A stretch of 64,000 bases of DNA from Kitasatospora sp. MAA19. Lineage in GTDB: Bacteria; Actinomycetota; Actinomycetes; Streptomycetales; Streptomycetaceae. Location of the stretch: NCBI RefSeq assembly GCF_029894125.1, contig NZ_JARXYZ010000008.1, positions 62,001 to 126,000 of the forward strand. Direction: 5' to 3'. The position numbers and the translations under genes are program-made. Below, in pieces: positions 41,842 to 50,094 of this stretch (position 1 is its first letter; each line of letters begins with the position of its first letter). Below the pieces are notes generated by a model that had not been told where the DNA came from, searched no databases, and saw only the letters and a list, made by a program, of their open reading frames with translations.

Positions 41842-43374
41842 ATGAGACCTGCTGGGCACCCGGTGGTGCGACTGCTGGGGCAGGTGTGGGTGTGGCCCGC
41901 GGTGGTGATGCTGGCGGTGGGCGGGTACCGGCTGGGGACGCCGGAGCTGTGGCGGGACGAGATGGCGACCTGGACGGCGGCCACCCGGTCGCTGGGCGAC
42001 CTGCTGAGCCTGCTGCAGCACATAGACGCCAGCAACGGCGCGTACTACCTGCTGATGCACGGCTGGACCGCGGTGTTCGGCGACTCCGTGATGGCGCTGC
42101 GAATACCGTCCGTGCTGGCGATGGCGGGGGCGGCCGCGTTCGTGGCGCTGACCGCCGAGCGGCTGTTCGGCAACCGGGTGGCGGCGGTCGGCGCGGGGCT
42201 GCTGTTCGCGGTGCCGCCGGAGGTGTCCCGGTACGCGCAGGAGGCGCGCGCGTACGCGCTGGTGACCTGCGCGATCGCGGCGGCCACCTGGTTCCTGCTG
42301 CGGGCGCTGGAGCGGCCGACGTGGCGGCGGTGGGCGCCGTACTGCGCGGCGATGGCGGTGGCCGGCGCCGGGCACCTGATCTCGTTCAGCACGGTGGCCG
42401 GGCAGGTCCCGCTGGTGCTGCTGCACCTGTGGCGCACGCGCGGGGCGGTGGAGCGGCGGCTGCTGTGGCAGTACCCGGTGGCGGTGGGGGTGGCGGCACT
42501 GCCGGTGCTGCCGGTGGTGCTGCTGGGCAGCCGGCAGTCGGACCGACAGCTGGGCTGGATCGATACGCCGTCCCTCTGGGACCTGAGGCACTTCGGCGAG
42601 CACCTGTTCGGCTCGGATCAGGCCTTCCACGCCTTCGCCCTGCTGGCGCTGCCGGCGCTGCTGCTGCCGGGTCGGCGGGTGCAGGCCTGGCAGGCGCTGA
42701 TGCTCGCGGAGCTGCCGGTGGTGGGCGTGTGGGTGGTGTCGCAGGGCGGCACCTCGTACTTCATAGAGCGGTACCTGCTGTTCACGGTGCCCGCGTGGGC
42801 GGTGCTGGCCGGGGGCGGGGTCGGCGCGGTGTACGGCGTGGCGGCGGCCTGGGCGAAACGTTTCCGTGCCTCGGGACCGGCCCGGGCGGCGGCGGGGCTG
42901 CTGGCGCTGGGGCTGCTCGCCGTCCCGGCCGTGGCGGCGCTGCCGGAGCAGCCCGCGGTGCGCTACGTGGGCTCGCACAACGACTCGGAGGAGCCGTTCC
43001 GGGCGGCGGCCGGGGTGATCGCGGCCGGCTACCGGTCCGGGGACGGGATGGCGGCCCCACTGGGCAACCAGGCCTGGGCGATGGTGTGGCCGGGCGTCAG
43101 CTACTACCTGCCGGAGGACGTCCGCCCGTACCCGGTCTTCGTCGCGCAGAGTGCCGATGACGCGGAGGACCTGTCACCGGCGCCGTGCCCGCAGCCGGAG
43201 TCCTGCCTGGGGCAGGGGGAACGGATCTGGCTCCTGGTCCTCGGGGACATCGAGGACCCGCTGACCGCCATGCCGGAGGAGCAGGCGCAGGCACTCCGCA
43301 CGCGGTACGGGACGCCCGACCAGGTGACGCCGCTCGGCGGGCTCACGGTCGCGCTGCTCGACCGCGACAACTGA
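41842..43374 (+). CDS. membrane glycosyltransferase, GT-C fold (GT39-like)
   Basis: 510 residues with about 10 hydrophobic segments in the first 370 residues and a soluble extracellular C-terminal part with two nearby cysteines (PAPCPQPESC). The first outer loop has the acidic pair Asp39-Glu40 (ELWRDEMATW), the catalytic position of GT-C enzymes that use polyprenyl-phosphate sugars. RYAQEARAYAL is the second conserved loop. Donor and acceptor are unknown. GAAGGA stands 4-5 bases before ATG 41842. It is a single gene ending at a shared terminator. Confidence 0.82.
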   Translation: MRPAGHPVVRLLGQVWVWPAVVMLAVGGYRLGTPELWRDEMATWTAATRSLGDLLSLLQHIDASNGAYYLLMHGWTAVFGDSVMALRIPSVLAMAGAAAFVALTAERLFGNRVAAVGAGLLFAVPPEVSRYAQEARAYALVTCAIAAATWFLLRALERPTWRRWAPYCAAMAVAGAGHLISFSTVAGQVPLVLLHLWRTRGAVERRLLWQYPVAVGVAALPVLPVVLLGSRQSDRQLGWIDTPSLWDLRHFGEHLFGSDQAFHAFALLALPALLLPGRRVQAWQALMLAELPVVGVWVVSQGGTSYFIERYLLFTVPAWAVLAGGGVGAVYGVAAAWAKRFRASGPARAAAGLLALGLLAVPAVAALPEQPAVRYVGSHNDSEEPFRAAAGVIAAGYRSGDGMAAPLGNQAWAMVWPGVSYYLPEDVRPYPVFVAQSADDAEDLSPAPCPQPESCLGQGERIWLLVLGDIEDPLTAMPEEQAQALRTRYGTPDQVTPLGGLTVALLDRDN

Positions 43375-43411
43375 CGCGGGGCCCGGAGAACGGCGACGGA
43401 CGGGCCCGGAG

Positions 43412-43456
43412 AACGACGGAGGGGGAGCCGGGCGAACCGGCTCCCCCTCCGTCGTT
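43412..43456. terminator. bidirectional terminator
   Basis: Perfect 20-base arms (43412-43431 and 43437-43456) around a 5-base loop, exactly between the stops of two convergent genes (43374 and 43463). It is the strongest hairpin I found in the window. Confidence 0.85.
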
Positions 43457-43462
43457 GCGGGT

Positions 43463-45871
43463 TCAGAGCGTGCGGGTCAGCCGGGACTGGATGGACGGCG
43501 GGTTCAGGTCGGACTGAAGGGCCACCGGGACCGTCGCCCGGTTCTCGCCCTCGCCCACCCACAGCGTGCCGACCTCCTGGCCGGCCTTCGCGGTGTGGCC
43601 GAGCTTCGCCGCGTCCAGGCTGAGCGTGCCGGTGACGCCGGGGAAACCGGCCACCACGAGGTCCTTGGTCGCGACGACCGGGACCTTGCCGCCGAGACCG
43701 TCCTCGACGGAGCCGACGACGTCGCCCTTCTTGGCGAGGGTCTGGCCGGTCAGGCCGTTCTGCGCGGCCTGGATCTGCTTGCCGCTGACCTTCAGCACCG
43801 TCGGGAGGATGCCGTCGGCGGGGGCCGAGGAGGTGGCCTGCTGCCCCAGGGTGACACCCAGGATCAGCCGCTTCACACCGCCGATCTCCTTGTAGGCGGC
43901 CCACATCAGGCAGCCGCCGGCCGGAGTGCTGGAGCCGGTCTTGACCCCGATGATCCCGGCCTTCGGGTTGATCAGGGTGTTGGTGTTGAAGACCTTCTGG
44001 GTGCCGAGGGTGGTGTCCGGGGTGGAGACGATCTGGCGGAAGATCTCGTCCTGCATGACCTGCTCGGCCAGCTTCAGCTGGTCCTTGGCGGTGCTCTTGG
44101 TGTCCGCGTTGAAGCCGGCCGGGTCCGCGTACGTGGTGTTGCCCATCCCGAACTTGGCCGCGGTCTCGTTCATCAGCTTGACGAACGCCTCCTCGGAGCC
44201 GGAGTGGAAGCGGGCGAGCAGCCGGGCCACGTTGTTGGCCGACGGCAGCATCAGCATCTCCAGCGCCTGGTACTCGGTGAGCACCTGGTTCTCGGTGAGC
44301 GGCACCTTCGACTCGTCGACGTTGCCGGACTCCTGCGCGGCCTGCTTGTCGACGGTGATCTTCGGGCCGCTCTCCCCCTTCTTCAGCGGGAACTTCTGCA
44401 GGATCAGGTAGGCGTTCATCACCTTGGTGACGCTGGCGATCGAGGCCGGCGTCTCCGGGCCGGAGCTGCCCAGGCTGCCCACGCCGACCACCTCGGCCGC
44501 GGACTGGCCCTTGGCCGGCCAGGCGAGGTCGAGCTGGTCACCGCCGAAGCTGAAGCCGCTCGCGGCGGTCAGCCGCACCTTGGCGTCCGGCAGCGGGCGC
44601 AGCAACTGGGCCACCACCGCCGCGCCGAGCACCACGGCCAGGAAGACCGTCCAGATGGTGACCCGCTTGAGCGCGCGGCGCAGCGGTGAGACCGGGCGGG
44701 CGTTGAGGGTCGCCAGGACATCCATCGCCTCGGCGGTGTTCTCCGGCGAGGTCAGCGGCTCCGGGGCGGGCAGCGGCTCGGGCTTCGGCAGCGGCGGGAC
44801 GGGCGGCACCGGCCGCGGGTCGGGGGTGGGCAGCGGCTCGGGGGCCGGGGCGGGGCCGGGCTCGGGCACGGGGGCCGGCTTCGGCAGCGGCTCCGGGCCC
44901 GGCTGCGGCTCGGGTTCGGGGATGGGCTTGGGCGCCGGGTGCGGCTCGGGCACCGGATCCGGGACGGGGGACGGCTCGGGCACCGGGCTCGGCACCGGGG
45001 GCTCGGGAACGGTACCGGCCGCGGGGGCGGCGGGGGCGCGCAGCGGCCCGAGCTTCTCCAGCTTCTCGGACGCGACCGACTTCACCGGCTTCACCGGCGC
45101 GGGGTCCTCGGCAGCCGAATCGGCCTCAGCCGACCCGTCCGACTCGGCGGACTCGGCGGGGGCGGCGGGGACGGCGGGGGCGGCGGGGGCGGCGGACTCG
45201 GCCGCGGCCTCCTTCGGCGCGTCAGTCTTCGGTGCGTCAGTCCCGAGCGCGTCGGCCTCCGGCACATCCGCCCCGGGCTCGTCGGACTCGGGCTCGTCGG
45301 ACTCGGGCTCGTCGGACTCGGGCTCGTCGGACTCAGGCACGTCCGCCTCGCGTGCGTCGCCCTCGGCGGGCGCGGACGCCCCCGGCGTGTCGCCCTCGGC
45401 CGCGCTCTTCCCACCGGCCGCCGCCGTGCTCTCCGCCGCACCCTTCCCCGCGACTGCCGCGCCCTCCGCGGCCGTCCGCATAGCGAGACGCGGGTCGGCG
45501 CCGACGGGCCGCTCGGGCACTGCGTCCGCGGCGGCGGAAGCCTCCGCAGTCTCTGCGACCTCCGCTGCATCCTCGGAATTCCTGGCAGCGGCGGGCTTCG
45601 TCAGCTCCTCGGGCAGCCGCAGCGCGGTGGTCGCGCTGTCCACCGGCAGCCGCAGCATCGTGGTCTTGCTGTCCACATCCCGGACACGGAGCTGTACGGT
45701 CGAGCCGCGCTTGGCCCCCTTCTCCGGCGCGTCGCCGGGGGCGGCATCGGCCTCCGGGCCCGCGGTGCCGTCGGGGTCCGCACCGGCACCGGCGGCCGTC
45801 CCGGTCCGTTCGCGTTCGCGCTCCTGCGCCCGCTCGCCGTCCCTCAGCACCCTGTCGGGGGACTCGCCCAC
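43463..45871 (-). CDS. D-alanyl-D-alanine carboxypeptidase (peptidase S11) with long disordered N-terminal region
   Basis: 802 residues. The C-terminal half is a low-molecular-weight PBP: Ser480-V-T-Lys483, SAN at 544-546 and KTG at 644-646, followed by a beta-rich domain. It trims the terminal D-Ala of peptidoglycan stem peptides. A single transmembrane helix (about 400-425) separates it from about 390 cytoplasmic residues. These are almost all low complexity: Ala/Glu/Asp runs, ESDEP repeated four times, then about 100 residues alternating Pro with Glu, Lys or Val. GTG 45871 has GAGGAGG 9 bases upstream. Confidence 0.88.
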   Translation of the reverse strand: MGESPDRVLRDGERAQERERERTGTAAGAGADPDGTAGPEADAAPGDAPEKGAKRGSTVQLRVRDVDSKTTMLRLPVDSATTALRLPEELTKPAAARNSEDAAEVAETAEASAAADAVPERPVGADPRLAMRTAAEGAAVAGKGAAESTAAAGGKSAAEGDTPGASAPAEGDAREADVPESDEPESDEPESDEPESDEPGADVPEADALGTDAPKTDAPKEAAAESAAPAAPAVPAAPAESAESDGSAEADSAAEDPAPVKPVKSVASEKLEKLGPLRAPAAPAAGTVPEPPVPSPVPEPSPVPDPVPEPHPAPKPIPEPEPQPGPEPLPKPAPVPEPGPAPAPEPLPTPDPRPVPPVPPLPKPEPLPAPEPLTSPENTAEAMDVLATLNARPVSPLRRALKRVTIWTVFLAVVLGAAVVAQLLRPLPDAKVRLTAASGFSFGGDQLDLAWPAKGQSAAEVVGVGSLGSSGPETPASIASVTKVMNAYLILQKFPLKKGESGPKITVDKQAAQESGNVDESKVPLTENQVLTEYQALEMLMLPSANNVARLLARFHSGSEEAFVKLMNETAAKFGMGNTTYADPAGFNADTKSTAKDQLKLAEQVMQDEIFRQIVSTPDTTLGTQKVFNTNTLINPKAGIIGVKTGSSTPAGGCLMWAAYKEIGGVKRLILGVTLGQQATSSAPADGILPTVLKVSGKQIQAAQNGLTGQTLAKKGDVVGSVEDGLGGKVPVVATKDLVVAGFPGVTGTLSLDAAKLGHTAKAGQEVGTLWVGEGENRATVPVALQSDLNPPSIQSRLTRTL

Positions 45872-46169
45872 GTATCCCAGCCTCCTCAACGCCCGGCGGG
45901 GCACCGGCAGACCCGATTTCGGGAAGCCGACGCCCCGCCCCGTGTACCTGTACAGTCTCCGCCACCGACGGCCGATCCGGCCGCGCACACCCCGCCCGAC
46001 CGGCGCTTATTGCCGTCGCACGGCCGCGCTGCGGCCCGTTCACCGGTCAGACGCCCGGCCCACCGCCCCTGGTTCCCCGCCTTCACCGCAAGGTCACGAT
46101 TCGGAGGCGTACTCGACAAGCCCGTGTGAGAGGCGTCACCCTGTCTCTCATCCACGCGGGGAGGCTTGG

Positions 46170-46916
46170 ATGGGCAAGAGCCGCAGAACTGTTCCCGAGG
46201 AACTCTTGCTGCTCGCTTTGGACCCGACCACGGGTACCACGGCGCAGCCGCAGACCCTCGACCTCGGACTCGCCGGGGCGCAGCTCGTCGAGCTGTCCCT
46301 GGCCGGACGGATCGTACCGGAGGGAGACCGGATCGCTGTCGTGCTCGCACGGCCGACCGGCGACCCGACTCTGGACCACGCACTGGAACTGCTGCGCCGA
46401 CGCGGCAGTCCGGTCCGCGCGGCGCACTGGATCGGCGGGCCCCGACTGGGGCTGCGGCAGACCTACCTGGCGCACTTGGAGCGCTGCGGCATGGTCACGG
46501 CCGTGCCGGGCCAGGTGTGCGGGGTGCTGCCGACGACCCGCTACCAGGCGTCGGACGACTGCACCAACGCCGCGATCAAACAGCGGCTGGACACCGCCAT
46601 CCGCACCGGCGTGCCGCCGGACCCGCGGACGGCGGCGCTGGCGGCCCTGGCCCACTCGGTGGGCCTGGGCAAGCACCTGTACCCGGGCAACGAGGGCCGG
46701 TCCTCACGGTCGCGGTTGCGCGACCTGATCCGGTACGACCCGCTGGGCGGGATGGTCGCGCACGCCGTGATGGACGTGCAGAACGGCCTGCCGGCGCAGC
46801 AGAACCGTTCACCCCAGGGGTCCGCGACCGGCGCCTCCGGCACCGGCCGCTCCGGCGCCCGTGCGGCGGGCCGGGGTTCCGGGCGGGTCGCCGCCTCACG
46901 GGTCGGCGTCCGCTGA
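46170..46916 (+). CDS. GPP34 (Golgi phosphoprotein 3-like) family protein
   Basis: 248 residues. The N-terminus TVPEELLLLALDPTTGT and LGLAGAQLVELSLAGRI are the family signature. The core resembles the phosphoinositide-binding GOLPH3 fold, and actinobacterial members may bind membranes or vesicle cargo, but no role is established. The C-terminal 35 residues are Ser/Gly/Arg-rich and disordered. GGGGAGG lies 5 bases before ATG 46170. It is divergent from the carboxypeptidase gene with 298 bases between starts. Confidence 0.88.
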   Translation: MGKSRRTVPEELLLLALDPTTGTTAQPQTLDLGLAGAQLVELSLAGRIVPEGDRIAVVLARPTGDPTLDHALELLRRRGSPVRAAHWIGGPRLGLRQTYLAHLERCGMVTAVPGQVCGVLPTTRYQASDDCTNAAIKQRLDTAIRTGVPPDPRTAALAALAHSVGLGKHLYPGNEGRSSRSRLRDLIRYDPLGGMVAHAVMDVQNGLPAQQNRSPQGSATGASGTGRSGARAAGRGSGRVAASRVGVR

Positions 46917-47536
46917 CCGGGGCCGCCCCGGCGCACGGAACGCCGTCCCGAACCCCGTACCGACCGCCGTGCGGCACGCACGGCCCGTACGGCACGCACG
47001 GCCTGCATGACGCACACGGCCTGCACGGCACGCCTGGCGACACGCCCGACGGCGCGCGCCACCTCGCTCACGCCGCCCGACGGCGCTGAGCGACCCGACG
47101 CACCACCAACGCACCAGCCGGCACGACGTGCACCACCCGCACCACCCGCACCACCAGAAGCACGGAGGGGCGGTCGCCCCGCGACGGAAGTCGCCCGGCG
47201 ACCGCCCCTCTGCCGTCCCCGAGGACCCGCCGAGGCCCGCCCGGGGAACCCGGCGGACCCTGTCCTCGCATGTGCCACCGGCACCTGCACCGCCGGGGAG
47301 CGCAACTCACAGCACGTACCGGTACGAGCCGCTGAGCCGCATTACCACCTGGGGACCTTCGGCGTCTCACAGAAGTGCTTTTCCGACGATCTGTTCTACT
47401 GCGCTCCTGTGATTCCCTGACGCCGACCTGGCCCAAGATGACATGCTGCTCCAAGTCAGGGGGGTTGGTCCCAATGTCCGAAGTGTTCCGAGGGCTGCCG
47501 TTCCAACGATCACCAGAGGTCCGGCCGGAGGTCGAC
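46917..47536. other. 620-base stretch between GPP34 and the XRE gene
   Basis: The first 170 bases are a degenerate direct-repeat tract rich in CACGGC and CGCACG. A hairpin follows at 47165-47210. The remaining 325 bases have no convincing gene but include an AT-richer patch at 47365-47415 where the XRE promoter should lie. An alternative ATG start for the XRE protein is at 47474. Confidence 0.5.
47165..47210 (+). terminator. hairpin downstream of GPP34
   Basis: Perfect 14-base arms (47165-47178 and 47197-47210) with an 18-base loop that can itself pair (CGAC...GTCG). It is 250 bases after the GPP34 stop. Confidence 0.6.
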
Positions 47537-48397
47537 GTGTCCGCCAACATCAATCCCACCGTGCGCCGCCGGCGCCTCGGCTCGGAGCTGCGCAAGCTCC
47601 GCGAAGGCCTCGGGATGACCGCGGAGGAGGTGGCCGGCCGGCTGATGGTCTCCCAGTCGAAGATCAGCCGACTGGAGAACGGCCGCCGCAGCATCAGCCA
47701 GCGCGACGTGCGCGACCTCTGCGACGTCTACCTCGTGAACGACGAGCAGCTGCGCGCCAGCCTCATGGAGATGGCCAAGGAGTCGCGCCAGCGCGGCTGG
47801 TGGCACGACTTCAACGACATGCCGACCCCGTACAGCGTCTACATCGGGCTGGAGGCCGAAGCCTCCTCGATCCGCGCGTACGAGTCCTCGTTCGTCCCGG
47901 GCCTGCTGCAGACCGAGCAGTACGCGCAGGCCGTCGTCGAGGGCACCCAGCCGGACACCGACGCGCTCGCCGTGCAGCGCCGGGTGCAGGTCCGGATGAA
48001 GCGCCAGGACCGCATCCAGGGCGAGAACCAGCTGGGCAGCCTGTGGACCGTCATAGACGAGGCGGTGCTGCGCCGCGAGGTCGGCAGCCGCGAGGTGATG
48101 GCCCAGCAGCTGAAGCACATGATGGAGCTGAGCCAGCGGCCGAACATCACGATCCAGGTGATCCCGTTCTCGGCCGGTGCCCACCCCGGCATGACCGGGA
48201 CATTCTCCCTGCTGGAGTTCCCCGAGTCAGCCGATTCCACGGTTGTCTACTTCGAAGGGGTGACGAGCGATCTCTACCTGGAGAAGGACGCGGACGTGCG
48301 CCGCTATACCGGTCTGTACGACTACCTGAGGGCGGCAGCGCTCGGCGTGGCGGAGAGCCGGACACTGATAGCTGAGATTGAAGAGGGATACCACTGA
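47537..48397 (+). CDS. XRE-family regulator with DUF5753 domain
   Basis: 286 residues. The N-terminal helix-turn-helix is clear: LGSELRKLREGLGMTAEEVAGRLMVSQSKISRLENGRR (about residues 14-52). The C-terminal 180 residues form DUF5753, starting YIGLEAEASSIRAYESSFVPGLLQTEQYA. This is the WhiJ-like type common in streptomycetes. GTG 47537 with GGAGG five bases upstream is preferred to ATG 47474. The stop overlaps the start of the DUF397 gene (TGATG), so the pair is cotranslated and probably acts as a regulator with its small partner. Confidence 0.9.
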   Translation: MSANINPTVRRRRLGSELRKLREGLGMTAEEVAGRLMVSQSKISRLENGRRSISQRDVRDLCDVYLVNDEQLRASLMEMAKESRQRGWWHDFNDMPTPYSVYIGLEAEASSIRAYESSFVPGLLQTEQYAQAVVEGTQPDTDALAVQRRVQVRMKRQDRIQGENQLGSLWTVIDEAVLRREVGSREVMAQQLKHMMELSQRPNITIQVIPFSAGAHPGMTGTFSLLEFPESADSTVVYFEGVTSDLYLEKDADVRRYTGLYDYLRAAALGVAESRTLIAEIEEGYH

Positions 48398-48606
48398 TGA
48401 GCACCACCTCCGAGCACGGAACCCGCTGGCGCAAGAGCAGTCACAGCGGCGGCAACGGCGCTTGTGTGGAGATCGCCAGGCCGGCCGCCGGGGCGGTGGC
48501 GGTACGGGACTCGAAGGACCCTCAGGGACCGCAGCTCCGCTTCTCCGCCGAGGCCTGGAACGCGTTCGCGAGCGCCACGGCCGCGGGGGCGTTCGGCGGC
48601 CCCTGA
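48397..48606 (+). CDS. DUF397 small protein, partner of the XRE regulator
   Basis: 69 residues. It has the whole DUF397 pattern: TRWRKSSHSGGNGACVEIA, VAVRDSKDPQGPQLRF and W-NAF near the end. It is translationally coupled to the regulator by TGATG. In characterised relatives such small acidic-to-neutral proteins modulate the XRE partner in development. A toxin-antitoxin-like relation has been suggested for some pairs; nothing here decides it. Confidence 0.92.
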   Translation: MSTTSEHGTRWRKSSHSGGNGACVEIARPAAGAVAVRDSKDPQGPQLRFSAEAWNAFASATAAGAFGGP

Positions 48607-48705
48607 TCCGGCCCCTCGTCAGGCCCCGATCCAGCCCCCGGTCCGGCCCCCCGATCCGGTCCCTCAGCAAGGCCGCGGGACCCCGATCCGGCTCCGTGCT
48701 CGGTC

Positions 48706-48765
48706 CAGTTGCCCGTAGCGGTGGCCGTCGCCCTCTCCGGCGGCGGCCGACGCTACGGGCAACTG
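48706..48765. terminator. bidirectional terminator
   Basis: Outer arms of 15 bases (48706-48720 and 48751-48765) are perfect, with further pairing inside (GGCCG/CGGCC). It lies between the convergent DUF397 and ADP-ribosylglycohydrolase genes. Confidence 0.75.
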
Positions 48766-48805
48766 TCGTTCGCACCGCTCCCGTTCGGCGCACCACCTGA
48801 TGGTC

Positions 48806-49924
48806 TCAGCGCACCACCGGGTACCGGCCGGACCAGATCAGCCCCTCCGGGGTCCGCGGGTCGTGCAGTTCGGCGCCGTGCATCAGCTCCAGCACGAAGT
48901 CGTCGGCCAGTTCGAGGATCGCGCCGCGCCCCTCCAGCCCGGCCACCAGCCCGGACGGCAGCGCGGTGTCACCGTGCAGCACCCCGAGCAGGTTCCCGCA
49001 GATCGCGCCGGTGGAGTCGCTGTCCCCGGAGTGGTTGACCGCGAGCAGCAGGCCCGAGCGCACGTCGTGCGCGACGAGTGCGCAGTAGACCCCGATCGCC
49101 AGTGCCTCCTCGGCGACCCAGCCCTCCCCCAGCGCCTCGACCCGGTCGGCGGACGGCTCGCCGGCCCGGACGGCGTCCAGCGCGGCCCGCAGCGCGGCGG
49201 TGGTCTCCTCGTGCGCCTGCCGCTCGGAGAGCAGGGCCAGGGCGAGGTGGACGCCCTCCTCCAGGGTGCCGCCGCGGGCCACGCTGTGGACGATCACCGC
49301 GAACGCGCCGGCCGCGAGGTAGCCGGTCGGGTGGCCGTGGGTGAGCACCGCGCACTCCACCGCGAGTTGGAACACCAGGCCCGGCTCCCAGGTGGTGAGC
49401 AGCCCGAACGGCGCCGCCCGCACCACCGTGCCGCAGGCCTTGGAGTGCGGGTTCTTGGGCCGCTCCAGGGTGCCGAGACGCTCGCCCTCGGCACCGGAGA
49501 GGCCGGACAGGCAGCCCTGGCCGGGGGCGCGCTGGGCGTACAGCCACTCCTCGCGGCCGAGCCAGCCGAGGTCGGGGCGGCGCTCGTCGGGGCCCCAGTC
49601 GCGCTGGCTGGCGGCCCAGCGCAGGTAGGCCAGGTGCAGGTCGGTGGGCGGGTGCCAGCTGCCGGTGTCGCGCCGGATGTGGGCGCGGATCAGGCCGTCG
49701 ACGGTGAACAGGGTGAGCTGGGTGTCGTCGGTGACGGCGCCGGTGCGCCCGTACGCGGGGACGTACCCGGTGACGCCCTGCGGGCCGTGCTGGGCGCGGA
49801 TCTTCTCCAGCGGCTCGAACTCGACGCCGGCACCGAGCGCGTCGCCGATGGCACCGCCGAGCAGACAGCCCCGCACCCGGCTGCGGAAGTCCTGCTGCTG
49901 GGCGCGTGACCACAGTGGCATCAC
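48806..49924 (-). CDS. ADP-ribosylglycohydrolase family protein
   Basis: 372 residues, DraG/ARH fold. It removes ADP-ribose from proteins or related acceptors with two Mg ions. The metal-binding motifs are RGCLLGGAIGDALG, TDDTQLTLFT (Asp66, Asp67) and, near residues 310-318, GDSDSTGAI. No ADP-ribosyltransferase or nitrogenase gene is close, so the target is unknown. Start: GTG 49924 with AAAGG about 9 bases upstream, followed at once by an ATG. Confidence 0.92.
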   Translation of the reverse strand: MMPLWSRAQQQDFRSRVRGCLLGGAIGDALGAGVEFEPLEKIRAQHGPQGVTGYVPAYGRTGAVTDDTQLTLFTVDGLIRAHIRRDTGSWHPPTDLHLAYLRWAASQRDWGPDERRPDLGWLGREEWLYAQRAPGQGCLSGLSGAEGERLGTLERPKNPHSKACGTVVRAAPFGLLTTWEPGLVFQLAVECAVLTHGHPTGYLAAGAFAVIVHSVARGGTLEEGVHLALALLSERQAHEETTAALRAALDAVRAGEPSADRVEALGEGWVAEEALAIGVYCALVAHDVRSGLLLAVNHSGDSDSTGAICGNLLGVLHGDTALPSGLVAGLEGRGAILELADDFVLELMHGAELHDPRTPEGLIWSGRYPVVR

Positions 49925-50094
49925 GACGGGGCGCCTTTCCTCGGGGCAGGGGGCCGCGCGACGCTCGGCCGGTCGCGCGCCCTGGCACTGTATTCGAAGG
50001 TTCGAACGTATCGACGAGCCACCTCGAACACCAGCACTTCAACACACTGTTGCAACCCCGCCGTCCGGCGCCCCGGGCGGCCACGCCGCCGGGA

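Noticed and set aside
46920..47090. CRISPR-like repetition in the CACGGC/CGCACG tract
   Set aside because: Repeats are short, irregular and without uniform spacers; no cas genes. It is degenerate GC-rich low complexity.
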